Assembly: GCA_020629315.1 (NCBI GenBank)
Contig: JAHDDO010000005.1
Span: 78,705 to 140,775 of the forward strand
Length of the DNA stretch: 62,071 nucleotides
Direction of reading: 5' to 3'
From: Saprospiraceae bacterium
GTDB taxonomy: Bacteria; Bacteroidota; Bacteroidia; Chitinophagales; Saprospiraceae
The translations under genes were made by a program, and so were the position numbers. Positions 1 to 9,568 of this stretch are shown one piece after another. Position 1 is the first letter of the stretch. Every line of letters begins with the position of its first letter. Below the pieces are notes generated by a model that searched no databases, was not told where the DNA came from, and was given only the letters and a program-made list of their open reading frames with translations.

Positions 1-886
1 CATATACTTCATCATCCTTTACGTATTGGACAGTATTCGGATTTTCATGAACATTAATGTCGTAAGAAATATCATTGCCAGATCCATTTGAAAATGTAAT
101 GGATTCCTCTCCACTAAATCCTAAATTTGGCGCATACTCCCAACAATTAGCATTAATCTCTTCTAAAGTACCACCTATTGGATCTTGGTTTGGAAGATGA
201 CCTTCTTCAACAACAAGAATTAGATTAGATTTGTCATCAGTTTGTAGTGAATATACATCAATAGACGAATCACTCGCTCTAAGCATGATTGAGGCACTTG
301 AGCTAACCCCTACTTGATCTGTGGCAACATATTCCACAAATGCAAATTGATCAGCATCAATTACTTGTACTTCAATACTTTCATCACTTACAATTTCAGC
401 TGTACAATTTTGAGTGAAAACAATATTACTTAATTCAAGATTGTAATCAGAACTTGAATCATTGTCAAGTGGGAAAACAACGCCCTGACCTCCGTCCACA
501 ACAAATGCATCCATTAAGCTATTAACTTCGGTCTGTTTAGACCTAAATTTATAGGTAGTGTAAAATGGAAATGTTAGGCCAGGAATGTCACCATAATCCT
601 GATATTCAACAATAAGCTCTACATCCTTTTCAAGACCTTGCACTATTTCTACTTCCATCACCCAAGTATTTTCAGATGACTCGTAAAATCCTAGTGTGGT
701 ATATTCCAATTGATCGAAGGAAACTGGAACTGGAGTCTCGTTAATGGAGTTCAAAGTGAACTCGTATATTTGGCCAGACTTAACATTTTTTTTGACAAAA
801 GAGGGGTTCGATTGAGACACTAGACTAAAGGCCAATAGCATAGCTACGGCTAAAAGTGCTGTTTTGGTGATGATTTGGTGTCTCAT
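1..886 (-). CDS. Secreted protein of unknown function, cut by the left window edge
   Basis: An open frame reads from an ATG at 886 to the window edge without a stop, giving about 295 residues of a longer protein. The first 25 or so residues form a clear Sec signal peptide (basic start, then a run of A, L, V and M ending near a S-Q-S stretch), so the product is exported. The rest is acidic and beta-rich with few cysteines and resembles the extracellular Ig/cadherin-like segments common in Bacteroidota surface proteins, but I recognise no named domain. A T9SS sorting domain would lie beyond the window. The next gene is divergent, separated by 153 bp of very AT-rich DNA that must carry both promoters. 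Reading frame and signal peptide are seen directly. The surface location is inferred. Confidence 0.75.
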   Translation of the reverse strand, partial: MRHQIITKTALLAVAMLLAFSLVSQSNPSFVKKNVKSGQIYEFTLNSINETPVPVSFDQLEYTTLGFYESSENTWVMEVEIVQGLEKDVELIVEYQDYGDIPGLTFPFYTTYKFRSKQTEVNSLMDAFVVDGGQGVVFPLDNDSSSDYNLELSNIVFTQNCTAEIVSDESIEVQVIDADQFAFVEYVATDQVGVSSSASIMLRASDSSIDVYSLQTDDKSNLILVVEEGHLPNQDPIGGTLEEINANCWEYAPNLGFSGEESITFSNGSGNDISYDINVHENPNTVQYVKDDEVY

Positions 887-1039
887 AAAGCAGTTCAAAA
901 ATAGTCTTTTTTTACAAGAAATTGCACATATTAAAAAATATTTAATATTTGATTTTCACACACGTAATATGCTTAACATCAATAATATATAACTAATTGC
1001 TTTGACAGCTACTATATATATGTAAATAATTTAATATAA

Positions 1040-2473
1040 TTGACAGATACCAGATTATATAAAACATTATCCGCGCTATCCTTAGTCGAATTAAGTAGAT
1101 TTCTCAAGTTCATGGAATCGCCATATCATAATGCTAATATGGCTCAATACAAATTGTTGCACTTTCTCCATCTACACTTTAAGCAACAAACTCAAATTCC
1201 GACAAGGGAAGATGCTTTCCACTCGTATAACGAAGCTAATCACGAATTCGATGACTTAAAGTTTAGAAAAACGTGCAGTGATTTACTTTCGAAATTCGAA
1301 TCATTCCTCATTCTTGAGGCCTTGAAAGATCAACCCTTGGTAGAAAAAAATCTATTGCTGCAACAGATTCATAATAAGGGTTTTGATCATATGCTTAATA
1401 AGACCATCCAAAATGCAGATAAATATTATCAACGCTTCCCTGAAAAATCAGCCAATTTTCATTTAAGGCAATATGAGAAAGGTCGGATTCAATATGAAAT
1501 AGATACCCAGTTCGATAAAAAGAAAAATAAAAAAACATCTGATCAATTATTACGAATTGACACCCTATCTAGCAACCTGGATCAGTTTTATGTCATCGAA
1601 AAATTGAAGATGGCCTGTTCATTAGCAACTTGGCAGCAAAAACTGAAAACTAAAAACAGACCATTTGAAGTAGAGATTATACTAAGGATGTTGGCCAAAA
1701 ATAAGCTGTTAGAGAATCCTGCAATATCCATTTATAGGAATATGTATTTGATGTTGACAGAAAAAGAATCCAAGCGATACTTTGAGGAGCTCAAAGACAT
1801 GGTTAATCAACATTTTGATATTTTTTCAAAAGATGAACAGCGAAATATATTCGATGCTTTGATAAGCTATTGCGTTGGACAGTTAAACAAAGGTGTCCCT
1901 GGTTTTGTAACAGAAACATTACTCGTCTACAATGAAGCGATAAGTACTGGAGTGATTCTGACAAACAATGAACTTTCTCCAATTACATTTAGAAACTACA
2001 TTATTCTTTGTTTACGTAATGGGGAATACGACAAAGCGGAAACCTTCATTACAGAAAATGCATCTCTATTAAATATTAAGCTCCGTGAAAATGCATTAAA
2101 CTTCAATTTGGCTAGAGTTCACTTTTACAAAGGTGACTTTGAGGACACTTTACGATATTTGAGTTTAGTAGATTATGAAGATATGTTCTACAACTTAAAT
2201 TCTAGAATTCTTTCCTTAGCCACCAATTATGAGTTAAGTGAAATGGATGTGATGGAATCTCAAATTGATAGCTTTAATGGTTATCTCCAACGTATTAACA
2301 TATCTCAGGACAAAGCGCCATTCTACTCTAACTTTTTAAAGTATTTGAAGCGATTAATCCTTTCTGGTCAATATGACAAAAAGAAACTAGTTCAATTAAA
2401 AGAGCAAATAGTTGAGGAATCCCAAATTGTAAATAAGGAATGGCTCTTGGAAAAAGTTAATGATCTTTTATAA
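1040..2473 (+). CDS. Conserved helical-repeat protein of unknown function
   Basis: Cytoplasmic-looking protein of 477 residues without signal peptide or membrane segment. It is rich in K, L, E and aromatic residues arranged in amphipathic helices, which suggests a TPR-like or other alpha-solenoid. The start is probably TTG at 1040: an in-frame stop lies immediately upstream, and the residues before the first ATG (1112), with a pattern of L-x-x-L-S-x-x-E-L-x-R-F-x-x-F-x-x-S-P-Y, match the way related Bacteroidota proteins begin, as I recall them. If ATG is used the protein is 24 residues shorter. The end overlaps the convergent photolyase gene by 6 bp. No function can be assigned. Confidence 0.8.
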   Translation: MTDTRLYKTLSALSLVELSRFLKFMESPYHNANMAQYKLLHFLHLHFKQQTQIPTREDAFHSYNEANHEFDDLKFRKTCSDLLSKFESFLILEALKDQPLVEKNLLLQQIHNKGFDHMLNKTIQNADKYYQRFPEKSANFHLRQYEKGRIQYEIDTQFDKKKNKKTSDQLLRIDTLSSNLDQFYVIEKLKMACSLATWQQKLKTKNRPFEVEIILRMLAKNKLLENPAISIYRNMYLMLTEKESKRYFEELKDMVNQHFDIFSKDEQRNIFDALISYCVGQLNKGVPGFVTETLLVYNEAISTGVILTNNELSPITFRNYIILCLRNGEYDKAETFITENASLLNIKLRENALNFNLARVHFYKGDFEDTLRYLSLVDYEDMFYNLNSRILSLATNYELSEMDVMESQIDSFNGYLQRINISQDKAPFYSNFLKYLKRLILSGQYDKKKLVQLKEQIVEESQIVNKEWLLEKVNDLL

Positions 2474-3799
2474 ATTCTGTGGGTCATTAAGCGCCGTTTT
2501 ATACACTTGCAAACACCGTTCTCTCGCCTCCTTGTGATCAACAATAGGTGCCACATAATCTTCCGACCCATATTCTGGCACCCATTTTTTGACATATTCT
2601 AATTGCTTATCAAACTTCGTCAATTGGGAGGTAGGATTAAATATCCTGAAGTATGGAGCTGCATCAGTTCCTGAACCACTAGCCCATTGCCAACCCCCAT
2701 TATTTGAAGCTAGGTCGAAATCCAATAGTTTGTCCGCAAAATACTGTTCACCCCATCGCCAATCTATTAACAGGTGCTTAGTCAAAAAACTAGCCACTAT
2801 CATCCGAACTCTGTTATGCATATATCCTGTTGCATTTAATTCCCTCATTCCTGCATCAACAATCGGGTAACCCGTCTGTCCCTCGCACCAGGATTTAAAT
2901 TCAATCTCGTTATTCCGCCATGGAATGGCTTCGTACTTTTTTCTAAACGCATTCTTTTCAACATGAGGAAAATGATGTAATATTTGGCTATAGAAATCTC
3001 TCCAAATTAATTCACTCAAATAGGTTTCGTTAATAACACTTGCTTTCCTTGCTTTTTCTCTAATACTAATGGTCCCAAACCTAAAATGAATACCTAATTT
3101 TGATGTGCCCTTAACTGCTGGAAAATTTCTTTTTTCTGAATATTCTTTGATAATTTTCTGAGGCACATCCTTTTCTGGGATAGTAATACTACTTTTTTCA
3201 AAGCCCATTTCAACTAAGCTTATAAGCGATGATGGTGTCGCTTTCTTACTAAAATGCGCTTTATACTTCATACTTGGATATGATGAAAAATAGTATGAAT
3301 CTTTAGGTTCAGAACTTTTCAAAGCGGCTAACCATTTTCGTTTGTAAGGAGTGAAAACGGTATAAGGGTTGCCATCATCTTTTAACACTTCATTCTTAGC
3401 AAATATGACATGATCTTTGAAGGCATGGGTGTCACAGTGATACGTAGAAGCGATCTTATGAATATTTCTATCGCGCTCCATAGCATAGCTTTCATAATCT
3501 TCATTATAAAATATATCACCTGATTGTTGACTTAAAATACCTTCCCAAATCTCCAAAGGCTCGCCATAATACACAGACAAATCACTACCCATGCTTACTA
3601 AAGAATCCTTTATTCTTTTAACCTCTTGGTATATAAAAGTGACCCTCGGGTCATTCTTAACAAGTTTATCCAGAATATTTTTATCAAAAATGAAAACACA
3701 TTGTACGTCCTCTTTAGATTTCAACGCATGATATAATCCGGCATTATCCTCTAATCGTAAATCTCGTCTAAACCAGAAATATCCATTTTTAGTACTCAT
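2468..3799 (-). CDS. phrB: Deoxyribodipyrimidine photolyase (class I CPD photolyase)
   Basis: Light-driven flavoenzyme that splits cyclobutane pyrimidine dimers in DNA. The 443-residue protein has the N-terminal photolyase alpha/beta domain beginning with F-W-F-R-R-D-L-R-L-x-D-N, then the helical FAD-binding domain. Around residues 330-385 the class I signatures are all present: Y-M-H-N-R-x-R-M, D-W-R-W-G-E, N-N-G-G-W-Q-W-A and G-T-D-A-A-P-Y-F-R-I-F-N-P. These fit CPD photolyase better than a DASH cryptochrome. Length is normal for the family. It reads towards the preceding gene and overlaps it by 6 bp. The ATG at 3799 directly precedes the conserved N-terminus. It is a single-gene unit with its own promoter in the 91-bp divergent gap to the TPR lipoprotein gene. 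Confidence 0.95.
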   Translation of the reverse strand: MSTKNGYFWFRRDLRLEDNAGLYHALKSKEDVQCVFIFDKNILDKLVKNDPRVTFIYQEVKRIKDSLVSMGSDLSVYYGEPLEIWEGILSQQSGDIFYNEDYESYAMERDRNIHKIASTYHCDTHAFKDHVIFAKNEVLKDDGNPYTVFTPYKRKWLAALKSSEPKDSYYFSSYPSMKYKAHFSKKATPSSLISLVEMGFEKSSITIPEKDVPQKIIKEYSEKRNFPAVKGTSKLGIHFRFGTISIREKARKASVINETYLSELIWRDFYSQILHHFPHVEKNAFRKKYEAIPWRNNEIEFKSWCEGQTGYPIVDAGMRELNATGYMHNRVRMIVASFLTKHLLIDWRWGEQYFADKLLDFDLASNNGGWQWASGSGTDAAPYFRIFNPTSQLTKFDKQLEYVKKWVPEYGSEDYVAPIVDHKEARERCLQVYKTALNDPQNL

Positions 3800-3890
3800 G
3801 ATGTAAGCTTAGTACATTATGAACCAGTAAACCATCAAAAAGGTTGGAAAACTCATACCCTCCAACTAAATTTAACGTGAATTTTGACCT

Positions 3891-4787
3891 ATGAAGATTG
3901 CGAAGATCATCCTGTTATTCCTTCCATTTGTATTTTTCCAATGCAAATCGGACTCTACTAGTACTGCAAATAGTGCTAAAGCTGACTATCAAAATGCTCC
4001 ATCAAAAGATAGTGCAGACAAGTTCTTAAGTCAATTAGCTTTAGACATTTATAATGAGCAAGATCCAGCTAAAAAAGAGTCTATGTATGCAGAAGGCATT
4101 CAAATAGCAAAGAAAGAAGGACTTATGAATAGAGTACTTGGATTTTTGGTGCCTTTGGTAAAGAATTATCCAAACTCATCATCCTATGCAGATAATTTAT
4201 TCGACTTAGGTCAATTTATGCATAGCATCAAAAAGTTTGAAACCTCGGATATCATCTTTTCTTCTTTACAAAGTCGATTTTCAAATCACCCGAAAATAGA
4301 TGAAGCGACATCAAAAATGACAAGTCCCATAGGCAACATTGACACGTTTATGAATGTGTTATCTAATAACATATTCAAAGACCCAAATAAATTTGGGATC
4401 AATGAAAGAAATGCTCGTGCTTTTGTGGATGGAGCTGAAGCGTTTGCCTTAGCAAACCCTAGCAGTGCAAATGCGCCTGTATATTTATTTAAAGCTGCTG
4501 AAGTAGCAAAGAGTGTTAGAAGCTTTACTAAATCTATGAATCTTTATGATTGGATATTACAGAAATATCCAAACTACGAAAAGGCACCTACTAGTTTGTT
4601 CTTAAAAGGATTTCTTATTGAGAATGAACTCGGACAAATAAGTGAAGCTCGAAAAATATATGAGCAGTTTCTTAAACAATACCCAAAACATGATCTTGCT
4701 GATGATGTGGAATTTCTAATAGAAAATCTTGGAAAATCAGATGAAGAGATTTTGCAAATGATTGAAGAGAAACGCAAAAACAAGTAA
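3891..4787 (+). CDS. Tetratricopeptide-repeat probable lipoprotein
   Basis: A 298-residue exported protein. The first 17 residues are a hydrophobic signal ending at Cys18 (F-F-Q-C, a weak lipobox), followed by a Ser/Thr/Lys-rich linker, so it is probably lipid-anchored in the periplasm or outer membrane. From about residue 75 the sequence contains helical repeats of TPR type, for example segments with pattern N-L-F-D-L-G-Q-F, A-P-V-Y-L-F-K-A-A-E-V-A and L-A-D-D-V-E-F-L-I. The last repeats resemble YbgF/BamD-like outer-membrane assembly lipoproteins, but the identity is not certain. It ends 11 bp before the convergent 162-residue gene. Role probably in envelope protein interactions (inference). 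Confidence 0.8.
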   Translation: MKIAKIILLFLPFVFFQCKSDSTSTANSAKADYQNAPSKDSADKFLSQLALDIYNEQDPAKKESMYAEGIQIAKKEGLMNRVLGFLVPLVKNYPNSSSYADNLFDLGQFMHSIKKFETSDIIFSSLQSRFSNHPKIDEATSKMTSPIGNIDTFMNVLSNNIFKDPNKFGINERNARAFVDGAEAFALANPSSANAPVYLFKAAEVAKSVRSFTKSMNLYDWILQKYPNYEKAPTSLFLKGFLIENELGQISEARKIYEQFLKQYPKHDLADDVEFLIENLGKSDEEILQMIEEKRKNK

Positions 4788-4798
4788 GTCTTTTGTTG

Positions 4799-5287
4799 CT
4801 AATGCACAAACTTGTAGTGCCAAGATTTTTCCAAAGGCACTATCCATTGTTCCAAAAATAACTGTTTAGTATTCACAAGGTTATTAAAGACCTTCGTTGA
4901 TTTGTTTATATTACCTGAATCGTAGGCTTCTTTAAAGTCGTTATGATGTATAGTCGTAATGGTTTCATCGTCATGCATTATGGCATACTCCATCCGGCCC
5001 ATAAAATCAACGCCTAATTGCTCCCCTGCCCACTTAACAAAATGAACACTACCATCTATGGAACAGCCACTTACGGCTAAACTTGCTTCATCTGCCACCA
5101 AAACTAAGAATCGTTTGTGGAATATATTTCCATATGATTCTATCATATGACCATGTGATACCCATTTGTCAGCGTATTCATAGATAGCTGGGCGAATTAA
5201 GTCAATTTGATCGTAGCTAAGTTCTTTGTTAGATTGATATATCCAAACTTTGCTTTCTGGTGGGAGTGCAATTAAATCTCGGATCAT
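4799..5287 (-). CDS. Conserved Bacteroidota protein next to the CCG-domain gene, function unknown
   Basis: 162 residues, soluble, no signal peptide. Homologues are often labelled ABC transporter ATPase, but no Walker A, Walker B or signature motif is visible, so that label is not supported. The start ATG at 5287 overlaps the stop of the upstream CCG-domain gene in an ATGA arrangement (5284-5287), which indicates translational coupling. It is therefore the third gene of a tight operon with the membrane ferredoxin and the CCG protein. Conserved-looking features are W-x-Y-Q-S near the N-terminus, a central C-S-I-D-G-S-V-H-F-V-K stretch and a W-I-V-P-L-x-x-S-W C-terminus. A role tied to the redox pair is inferred from coupling only. 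Confidence 0.8.
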   Translation of the reverse strand: MIRDLIALPPESKVWIYQSNKELSYDQIDLIRPAIYEYADKWVSHGHMIESYGNIFHKRFLVLVADEASLAVSGCSIDGSVHFVKWAGEQLGVDFMGRMEYAIMHDDETITTIHHNDFKEAYDSGNINKSTKVFNNLVNTKQLFLEQWIVPLEKSWHYKFVH

Positions 5288-6069
5288 TTTAAATTCTGGA
5301 CTATTAATTCTGAAAGATCAAAAACACTAAGCTCATCTTGTTTTTCCTCAGCTTTTATTCCATCTTGAAGCATAGTAATACAAAATGGGCAGTTTGCTCC
5401 CACTATCTCAGCGCCTGTACGTAACAATTCTTCCGTCCGTTCTGTATTAATACGTTTATCACCTGGTTCATCCTCTTTAAACATTTGAGCCCCACCAGCT
5501 CCACAACAAAGACCCTTTGATTTACAGCGTTTCATTTCCACTAATTCAGCATCAAGGGTTGCCAAAATTTTTCTTGGAATTTCATAAATGCCATTGACCC
5601 TACCCAAATAACAAGAGTCATGATAACTTATTTTCTTTCCTTTGAAACTACCACCTTCTACTTGTATCTTTCCTGTCTCTAAAAGCGTGTGTATCAGCTG
5701 TGTATGATGAATAACGTCGTACTTTCCACCTAAGGCAGGATATTCATTTTTGAGTGTATTAAAACAATGTGGACAAGCTGTAACGATTTTTTGCACTTTA
5801 TATCCATTCAGAATTTCGATATTCTGTAAGGCTGACATTTGAAAAAGAAATTCATTACCGGCTCTCCTTGCTGGGTCTCCAGTACAACTCTCTTCTTCAC
5901 CCAGAATAGCAAAGGATACACCTGCCTTATTTAATAATTTGGCAAAAGCTCTGCTTACCTTTTGTGCTCTAGCATCAAAACTTCCAGCACAACCTACCCA
6001 AAATAAATATTCTGGCACCTCACCTGAGGCTATGACGTCTGCGTATACCGGTACTTTTAGTTCTTCCAT
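5284..6069 (-). CDS. CCG-domain (HdrB/LutA/GlpC-like) Fe-S protein
   Basis: 261-residue soluble protein with two cysteine-rich CCG-type domains of the kind that bind non-cubane or 4Fe-4S clusters in heterodisulfide reductase HdrB and in lactate or glycerol-3-phosphate dehydrogenase subunits. Visible motifs are G-C-A-G-S-F-D near residue 25, S-C-T-G then C-P-H-C near residue 98, C-Y-L-G-R, then C-C-G-A-G-G-A near residue 188 and C-P-F-C near residue 220. It lies 3 nt downstream of the membrane-bound ferredoxin gene and overlaps the next gene by 4 nt. The pair probably forms a membrane redox module passing electrons between a dehydrogenase or flavoprotein and the quinone pool. The electron donor is not encoded here. 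Confidence 0.88.
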   Translation of the reverse strand: MEELKVPVYADVIASGEVPEYLFWVGCAGSFDARAQKVSRAFAKLLNKAGVSFAILGEEESCTGDPARRAGNEFLFQMSALQNIEILNGYKVQKIVTACPHCFNTLKNEYPALGGKYDVIHHTQLIHTLLETGKIQVEGGSFKGKKISYHDSCYLGRVNGIYEIPRKILATLDAELVEMKRCKSKGLCCGAGGAQMFKEDEPGDKRINTERTEELLRTGAEIVGANCPFCITMLQDGIKAEEKQDELSVFDLSELIVQNLK

Positions 6070-6072
6070 AGT

Positions 6073-7422
6073 TTATTCACTGTCTTTCCATTCGGTTCTA
6101 GGATTTGGCAATTGCCAAACGGCTCCATTATTCTCAATGCTATTAAACATTGGCATCCAATCTGAAGGACCTGCCGATTCTGTTAATATTTCATATCGCC
6201 TCATGGACATTATGATATTTAAAGGATCTATCATTACAGGACAGGCTTCTACACATGCGTTGCATGTCGTACATGCATGAAGTTCCTCTCTAGATATATG
6301 ATCAAATAGGCTTTCTCCATCACTGTAATTCGTCTTGTCCAAGGCCTTAGTCTTGTCTATTTTATATTCTTCGATTGCACTATCTATCCGACTACCAATA
6401 ATCTCTGCCCGATCCCTAACATCCATCATAATCTTCCTAGGCGAAAGTTTCTTACCCGTTTCATTTGCTGGACATACGGAGGTGCATCTTCCACATTCGG
6501 TGCACGTATATGCATCCATTACATTCTTCCAACTTAAATCAAAAATGTCATTAGCCCCAAATGCTGGTAATTCATCCATCATGGTCTCTTCAGGATTATC
6601 TTCTATTAAACCCATCATAGACTTTACCTCATTCATAATTTCTGGCATATTATCCATTTCCCCTCGCTCACCCAGTTTAGAAAAATAGACATTTGGGAAA
6701 GCCAGAAAAATATGAAGATGCTTTGAAAATGGTAAATACAATAGAAAACCATAAACTACTATCAAGTGGACCCACCAGCCTATGCGCTCTAAAACAATAA
6801 GAGAACTTGTCGATAAACCATTAAACAAGGCTGGACCCAAATGTGATGATACAAGAAGTTTACCCGTATCTGGATAATGCGCTACATCTCTAGATTGTAG
6901 AACTATATCTGTCCCATTCATCGTGAATATGGCCATTAGCAAAACAATCTCCAATAGAAGAATGATATTACCATCCTTAGTAGGCCAACCTTTCATCTCT
7001 TCTTTGGTGAATCTTGGTAATTTTAAAAGATTTCTTCGCGCCAGAAAGATGATGGTCGCAATGAAAGCTAACACTGACAATCCTTCAACGAAAGAAATTA
7101 AAAAGGTATAAAATCCACCCAGAGGAGCTGCAAAACTTCTATGATGTCCTGTTATACCATCGAAGATAATCTCAATTAATTCAAGGGTTGTGAACAAAAA
7201 AGCCACATAAATGAATAGATGAAAAATAGCAGGTATAAACCTTTTGAACATTTTCTTTTGACCGAAGGCAACCAACAAGGTATTTTTAATTCGAGCACCC
7301 TTATCCTGGGTTAGCTCAATGTCCTTTCCTAAAAGGATATTACGTCTTAGTTTTAAGAACTTCCGCGTCGCGATACCAAAAACGGTTACTGTTAGTAATA
7401 GAAATGCTATAATTTGGAGCAT
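6073..7422 (-). CDS. Membrane-anchored 4Fe-4S dicluster protein (HdrC/NarI-like)
   Basis: 449 residues. The N-terminal 270 residues contain about five transmembrane helices (including one near residues 1-20, one with H-L-F-I-Y-V-A-F-L-F and one with W-W-V-H-L-I-V-V-Y) of the nitrate-reductase-gamma/DsrM type that usually carries b-haems. The C-terminal part has two ferredoxin motifs, C-T-E-C-G-R-C-T-S-V-C-P near residue 304 and C-T-T-C-N-A-C-V-E-A-C-P near residue 386. Together with the adjacent CCG protein this is the core of an Hdr-like quinone-linked electron-transfer complex at the inner membrane. It is the first gene of a three-gene operon. Cluster motifs are seen directly; quinone reduction is inferred from the family. 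Confidence 0.88.
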   Translation of the reverse strand: MLQIIAFLLLTVTVFGIATRKFLKLRRNILLGKDIELTQDKGARIKNTLLVAFGQKKMFKRFIPAIFHLFIYVAFLFTTLELIEIIFDGITGHHRSFAAPLGGFYTFLISFVEGLSVLAFIATIIFLARRNLLKLPRFTKEEMKGWPTKDGNIILLLEIVLLMAIFTMNGTDIVLQSRDVAHYPDTGKLLVSSHLGPALFNGLSTSSLIVLERIGWWVHLIVVYGFLLYLPFSKHLHIFLAFPNVYFSKLGERGEMDNMPEIMNEVKSMMGLIEDNPEETMMDELPAFGANDIFDLSWKNVMDAYTCTECGRCTSVCPANETGKKLSPRKIMMDVRDRAEIIGSRIDSAIEEYKIDKTKALDKTNYSDGESLFDHISREELHACTTCNACVEACPVMIDPLNIIMSMRRYEILTESAGPSDWMPMFNSIENNGAVWQLPNPRTEWKDSE

Positions 7423-7558
7423 CGATGTATTGCTTTTTCAGGGCTAAAAATAGTACAATTTAGAACAAACGAATATCACATCTTCTATTTAGACTTTGTA
7501 AATATTACATGCAAAATAATTCGAAGAAAGCTTATTTTCACACGCACATACAGCTACA

Positions 7559-8056
7559 ATGGGTGTACGAGTACTCGATAATAAACAAGTAGACAGGAAA
7601 ATCATACGATTGGCCTATGAAATCTATGAAAACAACCCTTACGAAAAGGTCATTTATATGTTAGGTATTAATACAAATGGCTTTAAACTGGCTAGTCTCT
7701 TAGCTAAACAAGTAGAAGACATCTCATCATTGAAATGTGAGTTAAATCATATAAGTATGTCTCCATCTTCACCAGTGGATAATCCGATCACATTGGACAT
7801 TGAACTAAAAAAACTAGAAAATAAAGTAGTTATTATCGTTGATGACGTAGCCAATACTGGCCGTACTCTATTCTATGCATTCCAACCCCTATTGCAGATC
7901 TTGACTAAAAAGATCGAAACGGCCGTGTTAGTAGATAGGCAACATAAACATTATCCTGTGAAAGTCGATTATGTAGGTTTGTCTTTAGCAACGACTTTAC
8001 AAGAAAATATAGATGTAATTCTAAAGGGTAGACAAAAAGAAGTTTTACTTACTTGA
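7559..8056 (+). CDS. PyrR-like phosphoribosyltransferase
   Basis: 165-residue type I phosphoribosyltransferase fold. The PRPP-binding loop V-V-I-I-V-D-D-V-A-N-T-G-R-T lies at about residues 90-103. The following V-L-V-D-R-Q-H-K-x-x-P-V-K-V-D-Y-V-G segment resembles PyrR, the pyrimidine-operon attenuator and uracil phosphoribosyltransferase, more than hypoxanthine enzymes. Whether it regulates RNA or only salvages bases cannot be decided, since no pyr gene or attenuator is nearby. The gene stands alone on the plus strand, and its 3' end overlaps the convergent LptF/G gene by 12 bp. Confidence 0.85.
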   Translation: MGVRVLDNKQVDRKIIRLAYEIYENNPYEKVIYMLGINTNGFKLASLLAKQVEDISSLKCELNHISMSPSSPVDNPITLDIELKKLENKVVIIVDDVANTGRTLFYAFQPLLQILTKKIETAVLVDRQHKHYPVKVDYVGLSLATTLQENIDVILKGRQKEVLLT

Positions 8057-9568
8057 TGTTGTCTTCTTCGTAAAGGAAAGAAAGGAAGGCAGACCAATTC
8101 TAAGATTCTCATCTCTAACAGCTTTGTAGGTCAATAAGAAAGCGAAAGGTGTTAAGATCATACTTGATAACCAAGCTGCTAACATAGGAGATATCGTATT
8201 GCTTTTATTTAGTTTCTCTCCCATAATGTTCAATACAACAAACAGCATAAAAAAGATGATAGCGATCAATAATGGATATCCGTACCCGCCTTTCCGAATG
8301 ATACTTCCCATAGGTGCACCAATAAATAAGAACAAAATGCAAATAAATGCCCAACTATACATTTGGTGAAGCCTTAATAAGTGCTTTCGTTCATTAGTTC
8401 TTAGATTCTTGTTCTTTGCTGATATATTATACACATAATCTGAGTGCTTAGATACCTTACTGACTGCTCCTGCAAGCAATGATTTGTGGTGCAAGGGTGC
8501 ATACAAGTCAAGCAGACTTTTAGTATCGGAAGTCAGCAAACTATCTTGTTTTATGCCTTTGGATTGAAAAGCGGCTCTTTCGGTGTTCTTCTTTAAATCA
8601 GGTATTTCTGGACTCTTATTTTCATCCAAGGTTTTCTTTCCGGATTTAGGATGATCGTTAGAAGTGGGTTTCTTTTTTTCCAGCCATTGTTCACTGATCT
8701 TAACTATGTTCTCTTCTCCCGTCATTTTAAAAGAATCAATAGCTTCCAAAAGCTGTATGCTGTTCATCAGATCGTAAGACTTCCGTGACATATTCAATTT
8801 ACTAGCTTCCATTTCAAATTGGCTCATGTCAAAGACCTTTTGGTACTCTTTGAAATTGGTCCGCATAAACGGGCGATAAGAGCCTTTTGATTTCTTTGCT
8901 TTGTTCTCTTTTAGGTCCATATATTGTGTCCCTTCTTCCAGTTTGATAACAAAGTATTTTCCATCATCCGAAGTAAGCATTTCCCCCTTTTCAGCTCGAA
9001 TAACATTGATATCTTCTTTGTTTATCGCCGTGTGATCATAAATCAAAATATCCTCGACTCCGGGTCCATTGTTTTCCTTTTCTTCCACACGCATAACAAT
9101 GTTCTTGAAATCATCATTGAAGATCTTTTCTTCGATGGCTAATGATGCTTTCTGCTTTTGCACAGCATGTAATCTTTGATAGAATTTTAGGTTAGCTTTT
9201 GGTTTTAAGTAGTTTGATGAAACCAGTGAAAAGATGGCTGTTAGAACAGCTATCATTAACCCAGGACGCATGATTCGATATAGTGAAATTCCTGCTGATT
9301 TGATAGAAGATAACTCATACCGCTCGCCCATATTACCGTAGACCATAACCGCTGAAATCAGGACGGTGAGGGGTATAGCCATAGGAATAATGGTGACAGC
9401 AAAATAAAATATCAGCTCAAACAGAACAAAAACAGATATACCTTTTCCTATAATTTCATCTATATATTTCCACAGAAATTGCATGACCAGGACAAATTCT
9501 GCTACGAAAAAAGCCATCACATAAGGTGGGATCATAGCTTTTATCACATATTTGTCTAACAACTTCAT
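8045..9568 (-). CDS. LptF/LptG family permease (lipopolysaccharide export)
   Basis: 507-residue inner-membrane protein of the YjgP/YjgQ family. With LptB it forms the ABC transporter that extracts LPS and feeds it to the Lpt bridge. It begins M-K-L-L-D-K-Y-V-I-K, followed by three N-terminal transmembrane helices with the typical M-A-I-P-L-T-V-L and G-E-R-Y-E-L-S-S-I-K-S-A-G-I-S cytoplasmic coupling segment at about residues 60-100. A long periplasmic jelly-roll domain follows, then a charged insertion around residues 290-340 (rich in K, E, S and P), then three C-terminal helices after residue 400. The insertion makes it longer than proteobacterial LptF/G, as is usual in Bacteroidota. Which of LptF or LptG it represents cannot be told. 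Confidence 0.92.
   Translation of the reverse strand: MKLLDKYVIKAMIPPYVMAFFVAEFVLVMQFLWKYIDEIIGKGISVFVLFELIFYFAVTIIPMAIPLTVLISAVMVYGNMGERYELSSIKSAGISLYRIMRPGLMIAVLTAIFSLVSSNYLKPKANLKFYQRLHAVQKQKASLAIEEKIFNDDFKNIVMRVEEKENNGPGVEDILIYDHTAINKEDINVIRAEKGEMLTSDDGKYFVIKLEEGTQYMDLKENKAKKSKGSYRPFMRTNFKEYQKVFDMSQFEMEASKLNMSRKSYDLMNSIQLLEAIDSFKMTGEENIVKISEQWLEKKKPTSNDHPKSGKKTLDENKSPEIPDLKKNTERAAFQSKGIKQDSLLTSDTKSLLDLYAPLHHKSLLAGAVSKVSKHSDYVYNISAKNKNLRTNERKHLLRLHQMYSWAFICILFLFIGAPMGSIIRKGGYGYPLLIAIIFFMLFVVLNIMGEKLNKSNTISPMLAAWLSSMILTPFAFLLTYKAVRDENLRIGLPSFLSFTKKTTSSK

Noticed and set aside
2589..2870. Plus-strand frame inside the photolyase gene
   Set aside because: Antisense to the conserved FAD-binding region of phrB, so it is a shadow frame.
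4799..5287. ABC transporter ATPase
   Set aside because: No Walker A, Walker B or LSGGQ-type motif is present in the 162 residues.
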